A DNA stretch of 64,000 nucleotides from Sporichthya polymorpha DSM 43042 (GCF_000384115.1 NZ_KB913029.1:2889057-2953056), one strand, 5' to 3'. Numbered from the stretch's first letter, positions 31,362 to 47,883 are shown. A program made the numbers and translations. The notes: a model not told the origin generated them from the letters alone.

Positions 31362-31461
31362 TGCACTGGAGATGACATCTCCAGTGCACAGCCGACCTGC
31401 AGTGGAGATGACATCTCCAGTGCAGGGGGCGGTCTGCAGTGGAGATGTCATCTCCACTGCA
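31362..31461. repeat. three palindromic repeats between murB and add
   Basis: Copies at 31362-31388, 31397-31425 and 31435-31461. All contain GGAGATG-A-CATCTCC or the same with central T, with arms extended to 13-14 bp by TGCACT or TGCAGT. They lie between two convergent genes, and the third copy overlaps the end of add and supplies its TGA. Folded in RNA they would act as terminators in both directions. The same palindrome is inside the synthase gene at 16108-16167. Confidence 0.85.
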
Positions 31462-32503
31462 CGGGGGGCGGGGGCTCGGCGAGCCAGGCGGCGATGCGGC
31501 CGCGGAGGCGGTACTTGGTCTCCTCCGGGGCGAGGGAGCCCTCGACGGAGTGCCGGGCGAGGTCGGCGAGTTCGGCGTCGGTGCAGCCGTGGACGTCGCG
31601 GGCGATTCGGTACTGGTCGACGAGCCGGGACCCGAACAGCAGCGGGTCGTCGGCGCCGAGGGCGATGGGGACGTCCGCGGTCATCAGCGTGCGGACGGGC
31701 ACCGCGGCCGCGTCGTCGGCGACGCCGAGCGCGACGTTGGACGCCGGGCACACCTCCAGGGTGATCCGGGCCGCGGCGAGCTCCTCGAGCAGCGCCGGGT
31801 CCTCGACGGCGCGCACCCCGTGCCCGATCCGGTGCGCGCGCAGGGCCCGCAGGCAGTCCCGCACCTCCGCTGGACCACCGAGCTCCCCGCCGTGCGGGAC
31901 GGCGGCCAGTCCGGCGCCACGGGCGATCTCGAAGGCCCGGTCGAAGTCCGCCGCCCGGCCGCGGCGCTCGTCGTTGGACAGCCCGAAGCCGACGACGCCG
32001 GCGTCGACGTAGCGCGCCGCGAGCCGGGCCAGCGTGCGGGCGTCGAACGGGTGCCGGGTGCGGTTGGCCGCGAGGATCAACCCGATCCCCACCCCGGTCG
32101 CGGCCGCGGCGTCCCGGACGGCGTCGAGGATCAGCTCGACGGTCGGCGTCAGGCCGCCCAGGTGCCGCGCGTAGGTCGACGGGTCGACCTGGAGCTCCAG
32201 CCAGCCGGAGCCCTCGGCGGCGTCGTCCTGCGCCGCCTCCAGCACGAGGCGCCGGATGTCGTCCTCGGTCTGCACGGCTGCCCGGGCGGCGTCGTAGAGC
32301 CGCTGGAAGCGGAACCAGCCCCGCTGGTCGGTCGCCTCGAGCTCCAACGGCTCCCGGCGCCGGAGCTGGTCCGGCAGCCGGAGGCCGTGGAGCGCGGCCA
32401 GGTCGAGCAGCGTGGCGTGCCGCATCGACCCGGTGAAGTGCAGGTGCAGATGCGCCTTGGGCAGCGTCCGCAGGTCCCGCCGCCCCGCCGGAGCGGTCGT
32501 CAG
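31448..32503 (-). CDS. add: adenosine deaminase family protein
   Basis: A zinc-dependent deaminase of about 351 residues, expected to convert adenosine to inosine and ammonia in purine salvage. Zinc ligands and catalytic residues are visible: HLHLHF (HxH) near the start, HGGE, GHGVRAV, and [10 protein letters not shown] near the end. No ATG, GTG or TTG lies between the end of aspC and the HxH motif. I therefore place the start at a CTG (32503) that overlaps the aspC stop as CTGA behind a purine-rich stretch. The stop codon is inside a palindromic repeat. Related families (adenine or aminofutalosine deaminase) cannot be excluded. Confidence 0.85.
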   Translation of the reverse strand: MTTAPAGRRDLRTLPKAHLHLHFTGSMRHATLLDLAALHGLRLPDQLRRREPLELEATDQRGWFRFQRLYDAARAAVQTEDDIRRLVLEAAQDDAAEGSGWLELQVDPSTYARHLGGLTPTVELILDAVRDAAAATGVGIGLILAANRTRHPFDARTLARLAARYVDAGVVGFGLSNDERRGRAADFDRAFEIARGAGLAAVPHGGELGGPAEVRDCLRALRAHRIGHGVRAVEDPALLEELAAARITLEVCPASNVALGVADDAAAVPVRTLMTADVPIALGADDPLLFGSRLVDQYRIARDVHGCTDAELADLARHSVEGSLAPEETKYRLRGRIAAWLAEPPPPVQWR

Positions 32504-33720
32504 GCGCTCGCCTCGCTCAGCAGCTTGGCGATCCGGGAGACGCCCTCGACCAGGTCGTCGTCGCCGAGCGCGTACGACAGCCGCAGGTAGCCCGGCGTCC
32601 CGAAGGCCTCGCCCGGCACCACGGCCACCTCGGCCTCGGTGAGGATCAGTTCGGCGAGCTCGGTCGTCGTCGACGGCCGCTGGCCCCGGATCTCCTTGCC
32701 GAGGACCCCGGCGACCGACGGGTAGGCGTAGAACGCACCCAGCGGCTCGGGGCAGGTCACCCCGGGGATCTCCGAGAGCATCCGCACCATCGTCTGGCGG
32801 CGGCGGTCGAAGGCCTCGCGCATCTGCGCGACCGCGGACAGGTCCCCGGTGACCGCCGCGAGGGCGGCCCGCTGCGAGACGTTCGCCACGTTCGAGGTGG
32901 CGTGCGACTGCAGGTTCGTCGCGCCCTTGACCACGTCCGCCGGCCCGATCAGCCAGCCCACGCGCCAGCCGGTCATCGCGTACGTCTTCGCGACGCCGTT
33001 CAGCACCACGCACCGGTCGGCGAGCTCGGGCACCTCGACCGGGATCGAGGAGAACTTCGCGTCGCCGTAGATCAGGTGCTCGTAGATCTCGTCGGTGACG
33101 ACCCACATGCCGTGCTCGAGGGCCCAGCGGCCGATCTCGCGGACCTGCTCGGGGCTGTACACGGCGCCGGTCGGGTTCGACGGCGAGCAGAACAGCAGCA
33201 CCTTCGAGCGCGACGTGCGCGCGGCCTCGAGCTGGTCGACCGTCACCAGGTAGTTCTGGGTCTCGTCGGCCACGATCTCGACCGGCAGGCCGCCGGCCAG
33301 GCGAATGGCCTCGGGGTACGTGGTCCAGAACGGGGCCGGGAGCAGCACCTCGTCGCCCGGGTCGAGCAGGGTCGCGAACGCGGCGTAGACCGCCTGCTTG
33401 CCGCCGTTCGTCACCAGGACCTGCGACGCGGAGACCGAGTACCCGGAGTCACGCAGCGTCTTGGCCGCGATCGCCTCCTTGAGCTCGGGCAGGCCGCCCG
33501 CGGGGCTGTACTTGTGATTACGCGGGTCGGAGCACGCGGCGACGGCCGCCTCGACGATGGAAGCCGGCGTCGGGAAGTCCGGCTCGCCCGCGCCGAAGCC
33601 GATCACGGGCCGCCCGGCCGCCTGCAGGGCCTTGGCCTTGGCGTCCACGGCGAGGGTCGCGGACTCGGTGATCCCGGAAATTCGCGCACTGATCCGGGGG
33701 AAGGAAGGGGTCGCGGTCAT
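32500..33720 (-). CDS. aspC: aspartate-type aminotransferase (class I, PLP)
   Basis: A 406-residue fold-type I aminotransferase. The PLP lysine is in [16 protein letters not shown], where most family members have SK. The substrate-carboxylate arginine is near the C-terminus in [19 protein letters not shown] and [10 protein letters not shown] are typical of bacterial aspartate/prephenate aminotransferases. ATG 33720 is chosen because the longer frame upstream has no domain content. Its position beside tRNA-Trp-secE-nusG is the same in many actinobacteria. It is followed by add with a 4-base overlap. Confidence 0.92.
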   Translation of the reverse strand: MTATPSFPRISARISGITESATLAVDAKAKALQAAGRPVIGFGAGEPDFPTPASIVEAAVAACSDPRNHKYSPAGGLPELKEAIAAKTLRDSGYSVSASQVLVTNGGKQAVYAAFATLLDPGDEVLLPAPFWTTYPEAIRLAGGLPVEIVADETQNYLVTVDQLEAARTSRSKVLLFCSPSNPTGAVYSPEQVREIGRWALEHGMWVVTDEIYEHLIYGDAKFSSIPVEVPELADRCVVLNGVAKTYAMTGWRVGWLIGPADVVKGATNLQSHATSNVANVSQRAALAAVTGDLSAVAQMREAFDRRRQTMVRMLSEIPGVTCPEPLGAFYAYPSVAGVLGKEIRGQRPSTTTELAELILTEAEVAVVPGEAFGTPGYLRLSYALGDDDLVEGVSRIAKLLSEASA

Positions 33721-33896
33721 GGGTTCATCGTTCCACCTCGGCGGGACTCCATGACGCCCGGAGTGCCATGGGATCGGCCACGGTTCGAGCGCGGGACGCG
33801 CCTCGGTTCGACGCCGGTCCGGGATGCCCCTTAGACTCGCCCCTCGGTGAGCGCACCGTTGCCTTGGCACGCCCGCGTACGGCTCGCGCACCGCTT

Positions 33897-33969
33897 AGGG
33901 TCGTAGCTCAATTGGTAGAGTTCCGGTCTCCAAAACCGGCGGTTGGGGGTTCGAGTCCCTCCGGCCCTG
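33897..33969 (+). tRNA. tRNA-Trp (CCA)
   Basis: A 73-base cloverleaf. The acceptor AGGGTCG pairs with CGGCCCT (one T-G pair), the D-arm is AGCTCAATTGGTAGAGT, the anticodon loop CTCCAAA gives CCA, and the T-arm is GGTTCGAGTCC. It stands 84 bases before secE, the usual location. A TAGACT box at 33832-33837 may be its -10. Confidence 0.95.
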
Positions 33970-34052
33970 CGCAACGAAAACCGGCGCCCCGCACGGGGCG
34001 TCGGACAACCTCCGCACCGCGGGGGCCGGGTTGAGGATCCAGGTGAGGACGA

Positions 34053-34307
34053 GTGACGGAGACCGCTGAGGCGACGCCTGAGCGCCCGGCATCCGACGGT
34101 GGCCGCGGGGGGCTCAAGCGCCTGCCGGCCCGCACCGGCCTCTACTACCGCCAGGTGGTCGCGGAGCTGCGCAAGGTCATCTGGCCCACGCGCAAGGAGC
34201 TGATCACCTACACCGCGGTGGTCATGGTGTTCGTGACGATCATGATCGCGTACGTCTCCGTGCTGGACCTGGGCTTCAGCAAGGCAGTGCTCAAGATCTT
34301 CGGGTAG
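34053..34307 (+). CDS. secE: preprotein translocase subunit SecE
   Basis: An 84-residue single-span membrane protein that clamps SecY in the Sec channel. A polar N-terminus of about 30 residues is followed by the conserved amphipathic YYRQVVAELRKVIWPTRKEL and one membrane helix (about 52-75). GTG start after a GTGAGGA-like site. It heads the secE-nusG-rplK-rplA transcript after tRNA-Trp. Confidence 0.96.
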   Translation: MTETAEATPERPASDGGRGGLKRLPARTGLYYRQVVAELRKVIWPTRKELITYTAVVMVFVTIMIAYVSVLDLGFSKAVLKIFG

Positions 34308-34355
34308 GCCCCCTGCCCGACCTGCTCCACCGCTGACATCTCGAAAGGCTCTCCT

Positions 34356-35162
34356 GTGTCCGACTCGCCCCACAGCTTCGACGACGCCTCCGTCGCGGAG
34401 GACGCCGCCGACGTTCCGGCGTCGGCCGACGTCGAGGGAGCTGAGGCGGTCGAGGAGACGGCCGCTCCCGAGACCGCCCCCGAGACCGCCGCCCCCGAGG
34501 TTGCCGCCCCCGAGGTGGCCTTCGAGAGCGCCGAGGCGCCCGCCGAGGGCCCGAAGGAGGACGAGGAGGAGCTCGACCCGGTCGAGGAGTTCCGCCGCGC
34601 GCTCTACGCCGCCCCCGGTGACTGGTACGTCGTGCACTCCTACGCGGGCTACGAGAACCGTGTGAAGGCGAACCTCGAGAACCGCACGGCCAGCCTCAAC
34701 ATGGAGGACTACATCTTCCAGATCGAGGTGCCGCAGGAAGAGGTCGTCGAGATCAAGAACGGCCAGCGCAAGAACGTCCGGCGGAACAAGTTCCCCGGGT
34801 ACGTGCTGGTCCGGATGGACCTCACCGACGAGTCCTGGTCCGCCGTCCGGCACACCCCGGGCGTCACCGGCTTCGTGGGCCACACGCACGAGCCGTCGCC
34901 GCTCACCCTCGACGAGGTCATGAAGATCCTCGCCCCGGAGCCGGCGAAGGCCGCGGGCACCAAGGGCACCGCCGCGACCAAGATCCAGGTGCTCGACTTC
35001 GACATCGGCGACTCGGTCACCGTCATCGACGGCCCGTTCGCCACCCTGCAGGCCACGATCCACGAGATCAACGCCGAGGCCCAGAAGGTCAAGGGTCTGG
35101 TGGAGATCTTCGGCCGGGAGACCCCGGTCGAACTGTCGTTCAGCCAGATCCAGAAGAATTAA
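34356..35162 (+). CDS. nusG: transcription elongation/antitermination factor NusG
   Basis: A 268-residue factor that binds RNA polymerase and couples transcription to Rho or the ribosome. The first ~85 residues are an acidic Ala/Glu/Pro-rich extension common in actinobacteria. The NGN domain starts at [19 protein letters not shown], and the C-terminal KOW domain contains [20 protein letters not shown] start; GAAAGG lies upstream. Confidence 0.97.
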   Translation: MSDSPHSFDDASVAEDAADVPASADVEGAEAVEETAAPETAPETAAPEVAAPEVAFESAEAPAEGPKEDEEELDPVEEFRRALYAAPGDWYVVHSYAGYENRVKANLENRTASLNMEDYIFQIEVPQEEVVEIKNGQRKNVRRNKFPGYVLVRMDLTDESWSAVRHTPGVTGFVGHTHEPSPLTLDEVMKILAPEPAKAAGTKGTAATKIQVLDFDIGDSVTVIDGPFATLQATIHEINAEAQKVKGLVEIFGRETPVELSFSQIQKN

Positions 35163-35166
35163 CACA

Positions 35167-35189
35167 GTCGGGGGGCTCCGCCCCCCGAC
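35167..35189 (+). promoter_or_regulatory. GC hairpin between nusG and rplK
   Basis: Stem GTCGGGGGG / CCCCCCGAC, loop CTCCG, five bases after the nusG stop and 25 before rplK. No T-run, and the operon continues, so it is more likely a processing or attenuation element than a full terminator. A similar hairpin follows tuf at 62458. Confidence 0.6.
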
Positions 35190-35213
35190 GACCCCCCAGA
35201 AGAAGAGAAGCAA

Positions 35214-35645
35214 ATGCCTCCCAAGAAGAAGCTCTCGGCGATCATCAAGCTCCAGATCAAGGCCGGAGCTGCGACGCCGGCGCCGCCGGTCGGCCCCGCG
35301 CTGGGTCAGCACGGCGTGAACATCATGGAGTTCTGCAAGGCCTACAACGCGGCCACGGAGAACCAGCGGGGCGACATCGTCCCCGTCGAGATCTCGGTCT
35401 ACGAGGACCGCTCGTTCACGTTCATCACGAAGACCCCGCCGGCCGCGCGCCTGATCCTCAAGGCCGCCGGGATCGAGAAGGGCTCCGGCGAGCCCCACAA
35501 GACCAAGGTCGCCAAGCTCACCCGTGACCAGGTCCGCAGCATCGCCGAGACGAAGATGCCCGACCTGAACGCGAACGACATCGACGCCGCCGAGAAGATC
35601 ATCGCCGGCACCGCCCGCTCCATGGGCATCACCGTCGAGGCCTGA
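35214..35645 (+). CDS. rplK: 50S ribosomal protein L11
   Basis: A 143-residue L11, standard length, part of the GTPase-associated centre with L10 and L7/L12. The N-terminal domain contains [20 protein letters not shown] and the C-terminal RNA-binding domain contains [15 protein letters not shown] start after AGAAGAGAAG. It forms a pair with rplA; a strong terminator follows rplA. Confidence 0.97.
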   Translation: MPPKKKLSAIIKLQIKAGAATPAPPVGPALGQHGVNIMEFCKAYNAATENQRGDIVPVEISVYEDRSFTFITKTPPAARLILKAAGIEKGSGEPHKTKVAKLTRDQVRSIAETKMPDLNANDIDAAEKIIAGTARSMGITVEA

Positions 35646-35743
35646 GCGGCACCCGAGCAGGACCTGCACCACCGCAGCACACCGATCCACGTGGGAGGGC
35701 CGCTGCAGCCCGTCCGTACCACGCCTTTTTCCCAGGAGAAGTC

Positions 35744-36466
35744 ATGAAGCGCAGCAAGGCCTACAACAACGCCGCCCCGAAGGTGGACAAGGACAAGCTC
35801 TACGCCCCGCTGGACGCCGCGCGGCTGGCGAAGGAGACCTCCACCACCAAGTTCGACTCGACCGTCGAGGTCGCGTTCCGCCTGGGCGTCGACCCCCGCA
35901 AGGCCGACCAGATGGTCCGCGGCACCGTGAACCTGCCGCACGGCACCGGCAAGACCGCCCGCGTCCTGGTCCTCGCCAACGGCGACAAGGCCGCCGAGGC
36001 CACCGCCGCCGGCGCCGACTACGTCGGTTCGGACGACATGATCGACCAGATCAGCAAGGGCTGGCTGGACTTCGACGCCGTCGTCGCCACCCCGGACCTG
36101 ATGGGCAAGGTCGGCCGCCTCGGTCGCGTGCTCGGCCCGCGTGGCCTGATGCCGAACCCAAAGACCGGCACGGTCACGATGGACGTCGCCAAGGCCGTCA
36201 ACGACATCAAGGGCGGCAAGATCGAGTTCCGCGTCGACAAGCACGCGAACCTGCACTTCATCATCGGCAAGACCTCGTTCTCCGACGTCGCGCTGGTCGA
36301 GAACTACGCCGCCGCCCTGGACGAGGTGCTCCGGCTCAAGCCGTCCGCCGCCAAGGGCCGCTACCTGCGCAAGGCGGTCTTCTCCACGACGATGGGCCCG
36401 GCCATCCCGGTCGACCCGAACAAGGTTCGCAACCTCACGGAGGAGACGGTCGAGGAGACCGTCTGA
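35744..36466 (+). CDS. rplA: 50S ribosomal protein L1
   Basis: A 240-residue L1 of the ribosomal L1 stalk; in many bacteria it also represses its own operon by binding the mRNA. The signature [20 protein letters not shown] and the C-terminal GPAIPVD are present. ATG follows CAGGAGAAG. The 98-base gap after rplK may hold the L1 control site. Followed by a terminator at 36530-36557. Confidence 0.97.
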   Translation: MKRSKAYNNAAPKVDKDKLYAPLDAARLAKETSTTKFDSTVEVAFRLGVDPRKADQMVRGTVNLPHGTGKTARVLVLANGDKAAEATAAGADYVGSDDMIDQISKGWLDFDAVVATPDLMGKVGRLGRVLGPRGLMPNPKTGTVTMDVAKAVNDIKGGKIEFRVDKHANLHFIIGKTSFSDVALVENYAAALDEVLRLKPSAAKGRYLRKAVFSTTMGPAIPVDPNKVRNLTEETVEETV

Positions 36467-36529
36467 CCTGCTCGCCAGGGGTTTGACCAGGGACTTTGCC
36501 CCCTGAATCCCGAAGCGCGATCACGATTT

Positions 36530-36557
36530 GGCCCGGTGCGGAACGCCGCACCGGGCC
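36530..36557 (+). terminator. terminator of the rplK-rplA transcript
   Basis: Perfect 12-bp stem GGCCCGGTGCGG / CCGCACCGGGCC with loop AACG, followed by TTCTCGTCT. One of the clearest hairpins in the window. Confidence 0.85.
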
Positions 36558-36617
36558 TTCTCGTCTCAGCAGAGCAGGCACACTGGGCCTGCGTCCGACC
36601 TGGGAGATGACCGAAAC

Positions 36618-37706
36618 GTGAGTGCGCGCCGTACCCACCGCTTCCGCGCCGCCGCCGTGTCCACGGTGGCCGTCCTCGCCGTCGCCGGCCTGGCCGGCTG
36701 CAACGGCTCCGACAGCGCCACCGACCGAGCCGCTGCTGAGCTCGAGTCGATGACGCCGGTGCCCGCGATCCAGAAGGTCGCGGACGCCGCGGCCAGGGAC
36801 AGCGCCGCCTACACCTTCGAGGTCACCGGCTCCGGGGTCTCGGTGAAGGGCTCCGGCGCGTACCGCGGCGGCGATCAGCCCGCCGCGCGGATGGTCTTCG
36901 ACTCGATGAAGATGATGGGCATCTCGGTCCCGGCCGGCACCGAGTTCCGCCTGGTCGACGACGTGATGTACCTCAAGGTCACCAAGGGCGGCCTGATCCC
37001 GGGCCTCGGGACCGGCGCGGACGGAGAACCCGGCTGGATCTCGCTCCCGCTGGACGAGGCGAAGTCCGAGGGCGCGGACATCGCCGGCATCGACCCGACG
37101 ATGGCGAACCCGGTCGAGCAGCTGGAGAAGATGCTCGACACCGACGACGTCACCAAGGTCGGCACCGAGACCGTCGACGGCGTCAAGACCACGCACTACC
37201 GGGCGAAGATCGCGCCCGAGGGCACCGGCACGGTGACCGAGAAGAAGTCCTCGACGCACTCGAACGAGCTCAGCCGCCAGCTGGAGGAGCAGCTCGAGAA
37301 CAGCATCCGCGAGTCCATGGGCCTGTCCGAGCCCGTCACCGTGGACGCCTGGGTCGACGGCGACTACCGCGCCCGCAAGCTCGCGGTGACCCTGCCGATG
37401 TTCGGCGAGGTCAAGATGACGATGAAGTTCACCGACTTCGGCTCCGACGTGAAGGTCGACGTCCCGGCCGACGCGAAGAAGTTCGACGCCGAGGCCCTGC
37501 TCTCCGACGCGCTCGGCGGCGAGCTGGGCGACGCCTTCGGGGAGGACTTCTCGAAGCAGTTCGGCGAGGACTTCAACTCTCAGCTCTCCGAGCAGCTGGA
37601 GCGCTCGCTCGGCGAGAACTTCTCCTCGGACCTGTCCGAGCAGTTCGCCGAGCAGCTGCGCCGGCACCTGGAGCGGACCGACGCCGGCACCGGCCGCGCG
37701 AGCTGA
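36618..37706 (+). CDS. lipoprotein of the LppX/LprG-like fold
   Basis: A 362-residue exported lipoprotein. After a basic start the signal peptide ends in the lipobox LAGC with Cys28 as the lipidated residue. The body (FEVTGSGVSVKGSGAYRGGDQ, YLKVTKGG, VDGVKTTHYRAKI) resembles actinobacterial proteins related to LppX/LprG, which carry lipids in a beta-sheet pocket; this assignment is by look only. The C-terminal ~45 residues form a repetitive amphipathic helix (QFGEDF, QLSEQLERSLGENF, DLSEQFAEQL), possibly a coiled coil. GTG 36618 has GGGAGA upstream. It stands alone between the L11-L1 and L10-L12 units. Confidence 0.8.
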   Translation: MSARRTHRFRAAAVSTVAVLAVAGLAGCNGSDSATDRAAAELESMTPVPAIQKVADAAARDSAAYTFEVTGSGVSVKGSGAYRGGDQPAARMVFDSMKMMGISVPAGTEFRLVDDVMYLKVTKGGLIPGLGTGADGEPGWISLPLDEAKSEGADIAGIDPTMANPVEQLEKMLDTDDVTKVGTETVDGVKTTHYRAKIAPEGTGTVTEKKSSTHSNELSRQLEEQLENSIRESMGLSEPVTVDAWVDGDYRARKLAVTLPMFGEVKMTMKFTDFGSDVKVDVPADAKKFDAEALLSDALGGELGDAFGEDFSKQFGEDFNSQLSEQLERSLGENFSSDLSEQFAEQLRRHLERTDAGTGRAS

Positions 37707-37740
37707 ACCCGACCTGACGGGACCGGGCCGCGGGGCCGTT

Positions 37741-37770
37741 TTGACCCCCGGCCGTCGGAGTCCGTACTCT
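37741..37770 (+). promoter_or_regulatory. promoter of rplJ-rplL
   Basis: -35 TTGACC (37741-37746), 18-base spacer, -10 TACTCT (37765-37770). Transcription would start near 37777, at the beginning of the L10 leader. Confidence 0.7.
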
Positions 37771-37776
37771 GGCGGC

Positions 37777-37860
37777 AGCCAAAGACCGCAGGTTGTCACT
37801 TCGGTGACCGAAGGCCCCGTACTCCGGGCGGCCCGCGCAGGTGACGCCAGGTGATTCCAC
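37777..37860 (+). ncRNA. ribosomal protein L10 leader
   Basis: The leader has the conserved pair of segments seen in L10 leaders: AAAGACCGCAGGTTG (37781-37795) and, further on, CGCGCAGGTGACG (about 37834-37846). Hairpins lie between them (CACTTCGGTG; CCCCGTACTCCGGG). In the known element the L10-(L12)4 complex binds the kink-turn formed here and represses rplJ-rplL. A hairpin terminator follows at 37904. Confidence 0.7.
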
Positions 37861-37903
37861 CTGGATGGGTGGAGGGTTCGCCTTCCTGCCCGTGGGACTT
37901 CCG

Positions 37904-37925
37904 CGCCCCGGCCTGCGCCGGGGCG
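37904..37925 (+). terminator. hairpin in the rplJ leader, possible attenuator
   Basis: Stem CGCCCCGGC / GCCGGGGCG with loop CTGC, followed by TTTCGTGTG, 56 bases before the rplJ start. Placed between the L10-binding leader and the gene, it could end transcription when L10 is in excess. Confidence 0.6.
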
Positions 37926-37981
37926 TTTCGTGTGTCCGGGCCCGGAACCGACCTGCGGTCGCACCCGAAGGAAGGAGGGCC

Positions 37982-38635
37982 ATGGCCCGGCCCGACAAGG
38001 CAGCCGCAGTGGCGGAGCTGACGGACGCGTTCCGCAACTCCAACGCGGCGGTGCTGACCGAGTACCGCGGTCTCACCGTGGCACAGCTCAAGGCTCTGCG
38101 GCGCAGCCTCTCCGGCAACGCCGAGTACCACGTCGTCAAGAACACCCTGACGAAGATCGCGGCCAAGGAGGCCGGGGTCGACGCGTTCGAGTCCCTCCTC
38201 GCCGGTCCGTCCGCGATCGCGTTCGTCAACGGCGACGCGGTCGAGGTCGCGAAGGGTCTGCGGGACTTCGCCAAGGCGAACCCGCTCCTGGTGATCAAGG
38301 GCGGCGTCCTGGACGGCAAGGCGCTGTCCGCGGCGGACGTCACCAAGCTCGCGGACCTCGAGTCCCGCGAGGTCCTGCTCGCCAAGCTCGCCGGCGCGAT
38401 GGTCGCCTCGCTGTCCCAGGCCGCGGCCCTGTTCCAGGCGCCGCTGTCGAAGACCGCGCGGACCGTCGAGGCCCTGCGTGCGCAGGTCGAGGCGACCGGT
38501 GGCGCTGCCGCCGCCGCTCCGGCCACCGAAGAACCCGCTGTCGAGGCGTCGGCCGAGGCCGTTGCCGAGAGCCCGGTCGCGGCGGAAGACCCCGTCGCAG
38601 AGACCTCCGAGCCCGAGGCACCCGCCGAGAGCTGA
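37982..38635 (+). CDS. rplJ: 50S ribosomal protein L10
   Basis: A 217-residue L10, base of the ribosomal stalk that holds the L7/L12 dimers. The N-terminal ribosome-binding domain ([32 protein letters not shown]) is canonical. The usual C-terminal L12-binding helix is followed by an Ala/Glu/Pro-rich acidic tail of about 45 residues, common in actinobacteria. ATG follows GGAAGGAGGG. Regulated by the leader at 37777-37925. Confidence 0.96.
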   Translation: MARPDKAAAVAELTDAFRNSNAAVLTEYRGLTVAQLKALRRSLSGNAEYHVVKNTLTKIAAKEAGVDAFESLLAGPSAIAFVNGDAVEVAKGLRDFAKANPLLVIKGGVLDGKALSAADVTKLADLESREVLLAKLAGAMVASLSQAAALFQAPLSKTARTVEALRAQVEATGGAAAAAPATEEPAVEASAEAVAESPVAAEDPVAETSEPEAPAES

Positions 38636-38678
38636 ACCCCCGAAGCCCACGCTCGACCGAATGGAAGGACCGCCGATC

Positions 38679-39068
38679 ATGGCGAAGCTCAGCACCGACG
38701 AACTGCTCGACGCGTTCAAGGAGATGACGCTGATCGAGCTCTCTGAGTTCGTGAAGCAGTTCGAGGAGACCTTCGGCGTCACCGCCGCCGCTCCGGTGGC
38801 CGTGGCCGCCGCGGCGCCGGCCGGTGGTGGCGGCGACGCCGCGGCCGCGGAGGAGCAGGACGAGTTCGACGTCGTCCTCGAGTCCGCCGGCGACAAGAAG
38901 ATCCAGGTCATCAAGGAGGTGCGCGCGCTCACGAACCTCGGCCTCAAGGAGGCCAAGGACCTCGTCGACGGCACCCCCTCCAAGGTCCTGGAGAAGGTCA
39001 ACAAGGAGACCGCGGAGAAGGCCAAGGCTGCCCTCGAGGGCGCCGGCGCCAGCATCTCCCTCAAGTAG
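38679..39068 (+). CDS. rplL: 50S ribosomal protein L7/L12
   Basis: A 129-residue stalk protein that recruits translation factors. The N-terminal dimerisation helix ([23 protein letters not shown]) leads to an Ala/Gly-rich hinge ([20 protein letters not shown]). The factor-binding C-terminal domain contains [20 protein letters not shown] and [15 protein letters not shown] is 43 bases after the rplJ stop. A strong terminator follows. Confidence 0.97.
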   Translation: MAKLSTDELLDAFKEMTLIELSEFVKQFEETFGVTAAAPVAVAAAAPAGGGGDAAAAEEQDEFDVVLESAGDKKIQVIKEVRALTNLGLKEAKDLVDGTPSKVLEKVNKETAEKAKAALEGAGASISLK

Positions 39069-39094
39069 TTCTCCAGCACCACCAGCTTCACCGC

Positions 39095-39126
39095 ACGGGC
39101 GGTCGCCGATCTCGGCGGCCGCCCGT
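39095..39126 (+). terminator. terminator of rplJ-rplL
   Basis: A 14-bp stem, ACGGGCGGTCGCCG / CGGCGGCCGCCCGT, with one G-T pair and loop ATCT, 26 bases after the rplL stop and followed by CGGCGTTCCCCTT. Confidence 0.75.
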
Positions 39127-39152
39127 CGGCGTTCCCCTTACACTTCGCCGCC

Positions 39153-40115
39153 ATGGGCGTCGAGATCGACATCCGCGGGCTCACCAAGAGCTTCGGGCGG
39201 CAGGTGATCTGGCGCGACGTGACGCTCACGCTGCCGGCGGGGGAGATCTCGGTCCTGCTCGGCCCGTCCGGGACCGGCAAGTCGGTGCTGCTCAAGACCC
39301 TGGTCGGGCTGCTGCGGCCGGACGCCGGCTCGATCGTGATCGAGGGCCGGGACATCTGCCGGCTCAAGGAGCGCGACCTCTACGAGGTCCGCAAGCTGTT
39401 CGGCGTGCTGTTTCAGGACGGCGCGCTGTTCGGCTCGATGAACCTCTACGACAACGTCGCGTTCCCGCTGCGGGAGCACACCCGCAAGTCCGAGTCCGAG
39501 ATCCGGGCCGTCGTGCGCGAGAAGATGGACCTGGTCGGTCTGGTGGGGGCCGAGGACAAGCTGCCGGGGGAGCTCTCCGGCGGGATGCGCAAACGGGCCG
39601 GTCTGGCCCGGGCGCTGGTGCTGGACCCGAAGATCATTCTGTTCGACGAGCCGGACTCCGGCCTCGACCCGGTCCGCACGGCGTTCCTCAACCAGCTCAT
39701 CGTCGACCTGAATCAGCGGATCGGCGCGACGATCCTCATCGTCACCCACGACATCAACACCGCTCGGACCGTCCCGGACAACATCGGTCTGCTCTACCAC
39801 CGCCACCTGGCGATGTTCGGGCCGCGGGAGATGCTGCTCAGCTCCACCGAGCCGGTCGTGCGGCAGTTCCTGAACGCCCAGCGGGTGGGTCCGATCGGCA
39901 TGTCGGAGGAGAAGGACGCCGACGAACTGGCCGCCGAACGTGATACCGAACTCCCTCCGCTGCCCCCGATCCCGCTCCAGATGATGCCGAGCGACGGCGT
40001 CCCGCGGGCCCGGCAGCGTCCACCCGGGCAGTGGTGTGCGCAGAACGGGATCGTCCCGCCGGCGGGGTCCTTCGGGGGGTCCGACGTCGGGGTCGACCCG
40101 GCCGCAGCGCTCTGA
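39153..40115 (+). CDS. mceG: Mce/Mla-type ABC transporter ATP-binding protein (MceG/Mkl-like)
   Basis: A 320-residue ATPase that would power lipid or steroid uptake through Mce (Mla-like) permeases. Walker A GPSGTGKS is at 37-44, the Q-loop is FQDGALFGSMN, the signature is LSGGMRKRAGLARAL, Walker B is IILFDEPDSGLDP and the H-loop is VTHD. The GMRKR and DSGLDP variants mark the MlaF/MceG branch. A Pro-rich C-terminal tail of about 70 residues follows, as in mycobacterial Mkl. In mycobacteria mkl also lies between rplL and rpoB. No Mce permease genes are in the window. Confidence 0.9.
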   Translation: MGVEIDIRGLTKSFGRQVIWRDVTLTLPAGEISVLLGPSGTGKSVLLKTLVGLLRPDAGSIVIEGRDICRLKERDLYEVRKLFGVLFQDGALFGSMNLYDNVAFPLREHTRKSESEIRAVVREKMDLVGLVGAEDKLPGELSGGMRKRAGLARALVLDPKIILFDEPDSGLDPVRTAFLNQLIVDLNQRIGATILIVTHDINTARTVPDNIGLLYHRHLAMFGPREMLLSSTEPVVRQFLNAQRVGPIGMSEEKDADELAAERDTELPPLPPIPLQMMPSDGVPRARQRPPGQWCAQNGIVPPAGSFGGSDVGVDPAAAL

Positions 40116-40419
40116 CCTGCACGAACGCGCCCCGCTGGCGCGTCCGGTATTGTCCGGATCCGTCCAACTGCCCGGCCGCGACGCGTCCACACTGTTGGCC
40201 TGATCTCTTGACTGGGCGCTCCCGCACCCTCATCCTTTCGGTGCGTTCGCGAGTTCTCGCGCTCGCGCGAGGGGCCCGTAGGTTCACCTGCGGCTCTGGA
40301 CAGCGGTTTGCCGTGAGGCTAAACTGCCCCCTTGCGCTGTCTGCCGTGATCACCTCTGTTCTTGACACAGGTGGTTGTGCATGCGCTGAACCGACCGCGA
40401 GCCATCGGAAGGACCACTC
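40116..40419. other. rpoB upstream region
   Basis: About 300 bases without a gene. It holds the end of the mceG transcript (a short hairpin ACGCGCC..GGCGCGT at about 40124-40142) and the rpoB promoter and leader. A TTGACA at 40362-40367 has no good -10 partner. Confidence 0.55.
40297..40325 (+). promoter_or_regulatory. promoter of rpoB-rpoC
   Basis: -35 TGGACA (40297-40302), 17-base spacer, -10 TAAACT (40320-40325). This predicts a leader of about 90 bases before the TTG start of rpoB. Confidence 0.7.
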
Positions 40420-43908
<3,489 letters not shown>

Positions 43909-43988
43909 CGGTCGGCGGGGTCGCCCTCTCGGCGCCCCCGCCCCCTCCGCCGACCTGATCACTCTTTAGTTCGAGAACTGGGGACAAC

Positions 43989-47861
<3,873 letters not shown>

Positions 47862-47883
47862 TTCACGGCGTCACCGCGCCTAC

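Noticed and set aside
31362-31461. CRISPR-like array or attachment site at the murB/add junction
   Set aside because: Only three palindromes with 8-9 base gaps, different arm extensions and no integrase nearby; the same palindrome lies inside a coding gene.
40362-40390. TTGACA as the rpoB -35 element
   Set aside because: No acceptable -10 at 16-19 bases; the TGGACA-17-TAAACT pair upstream is better.
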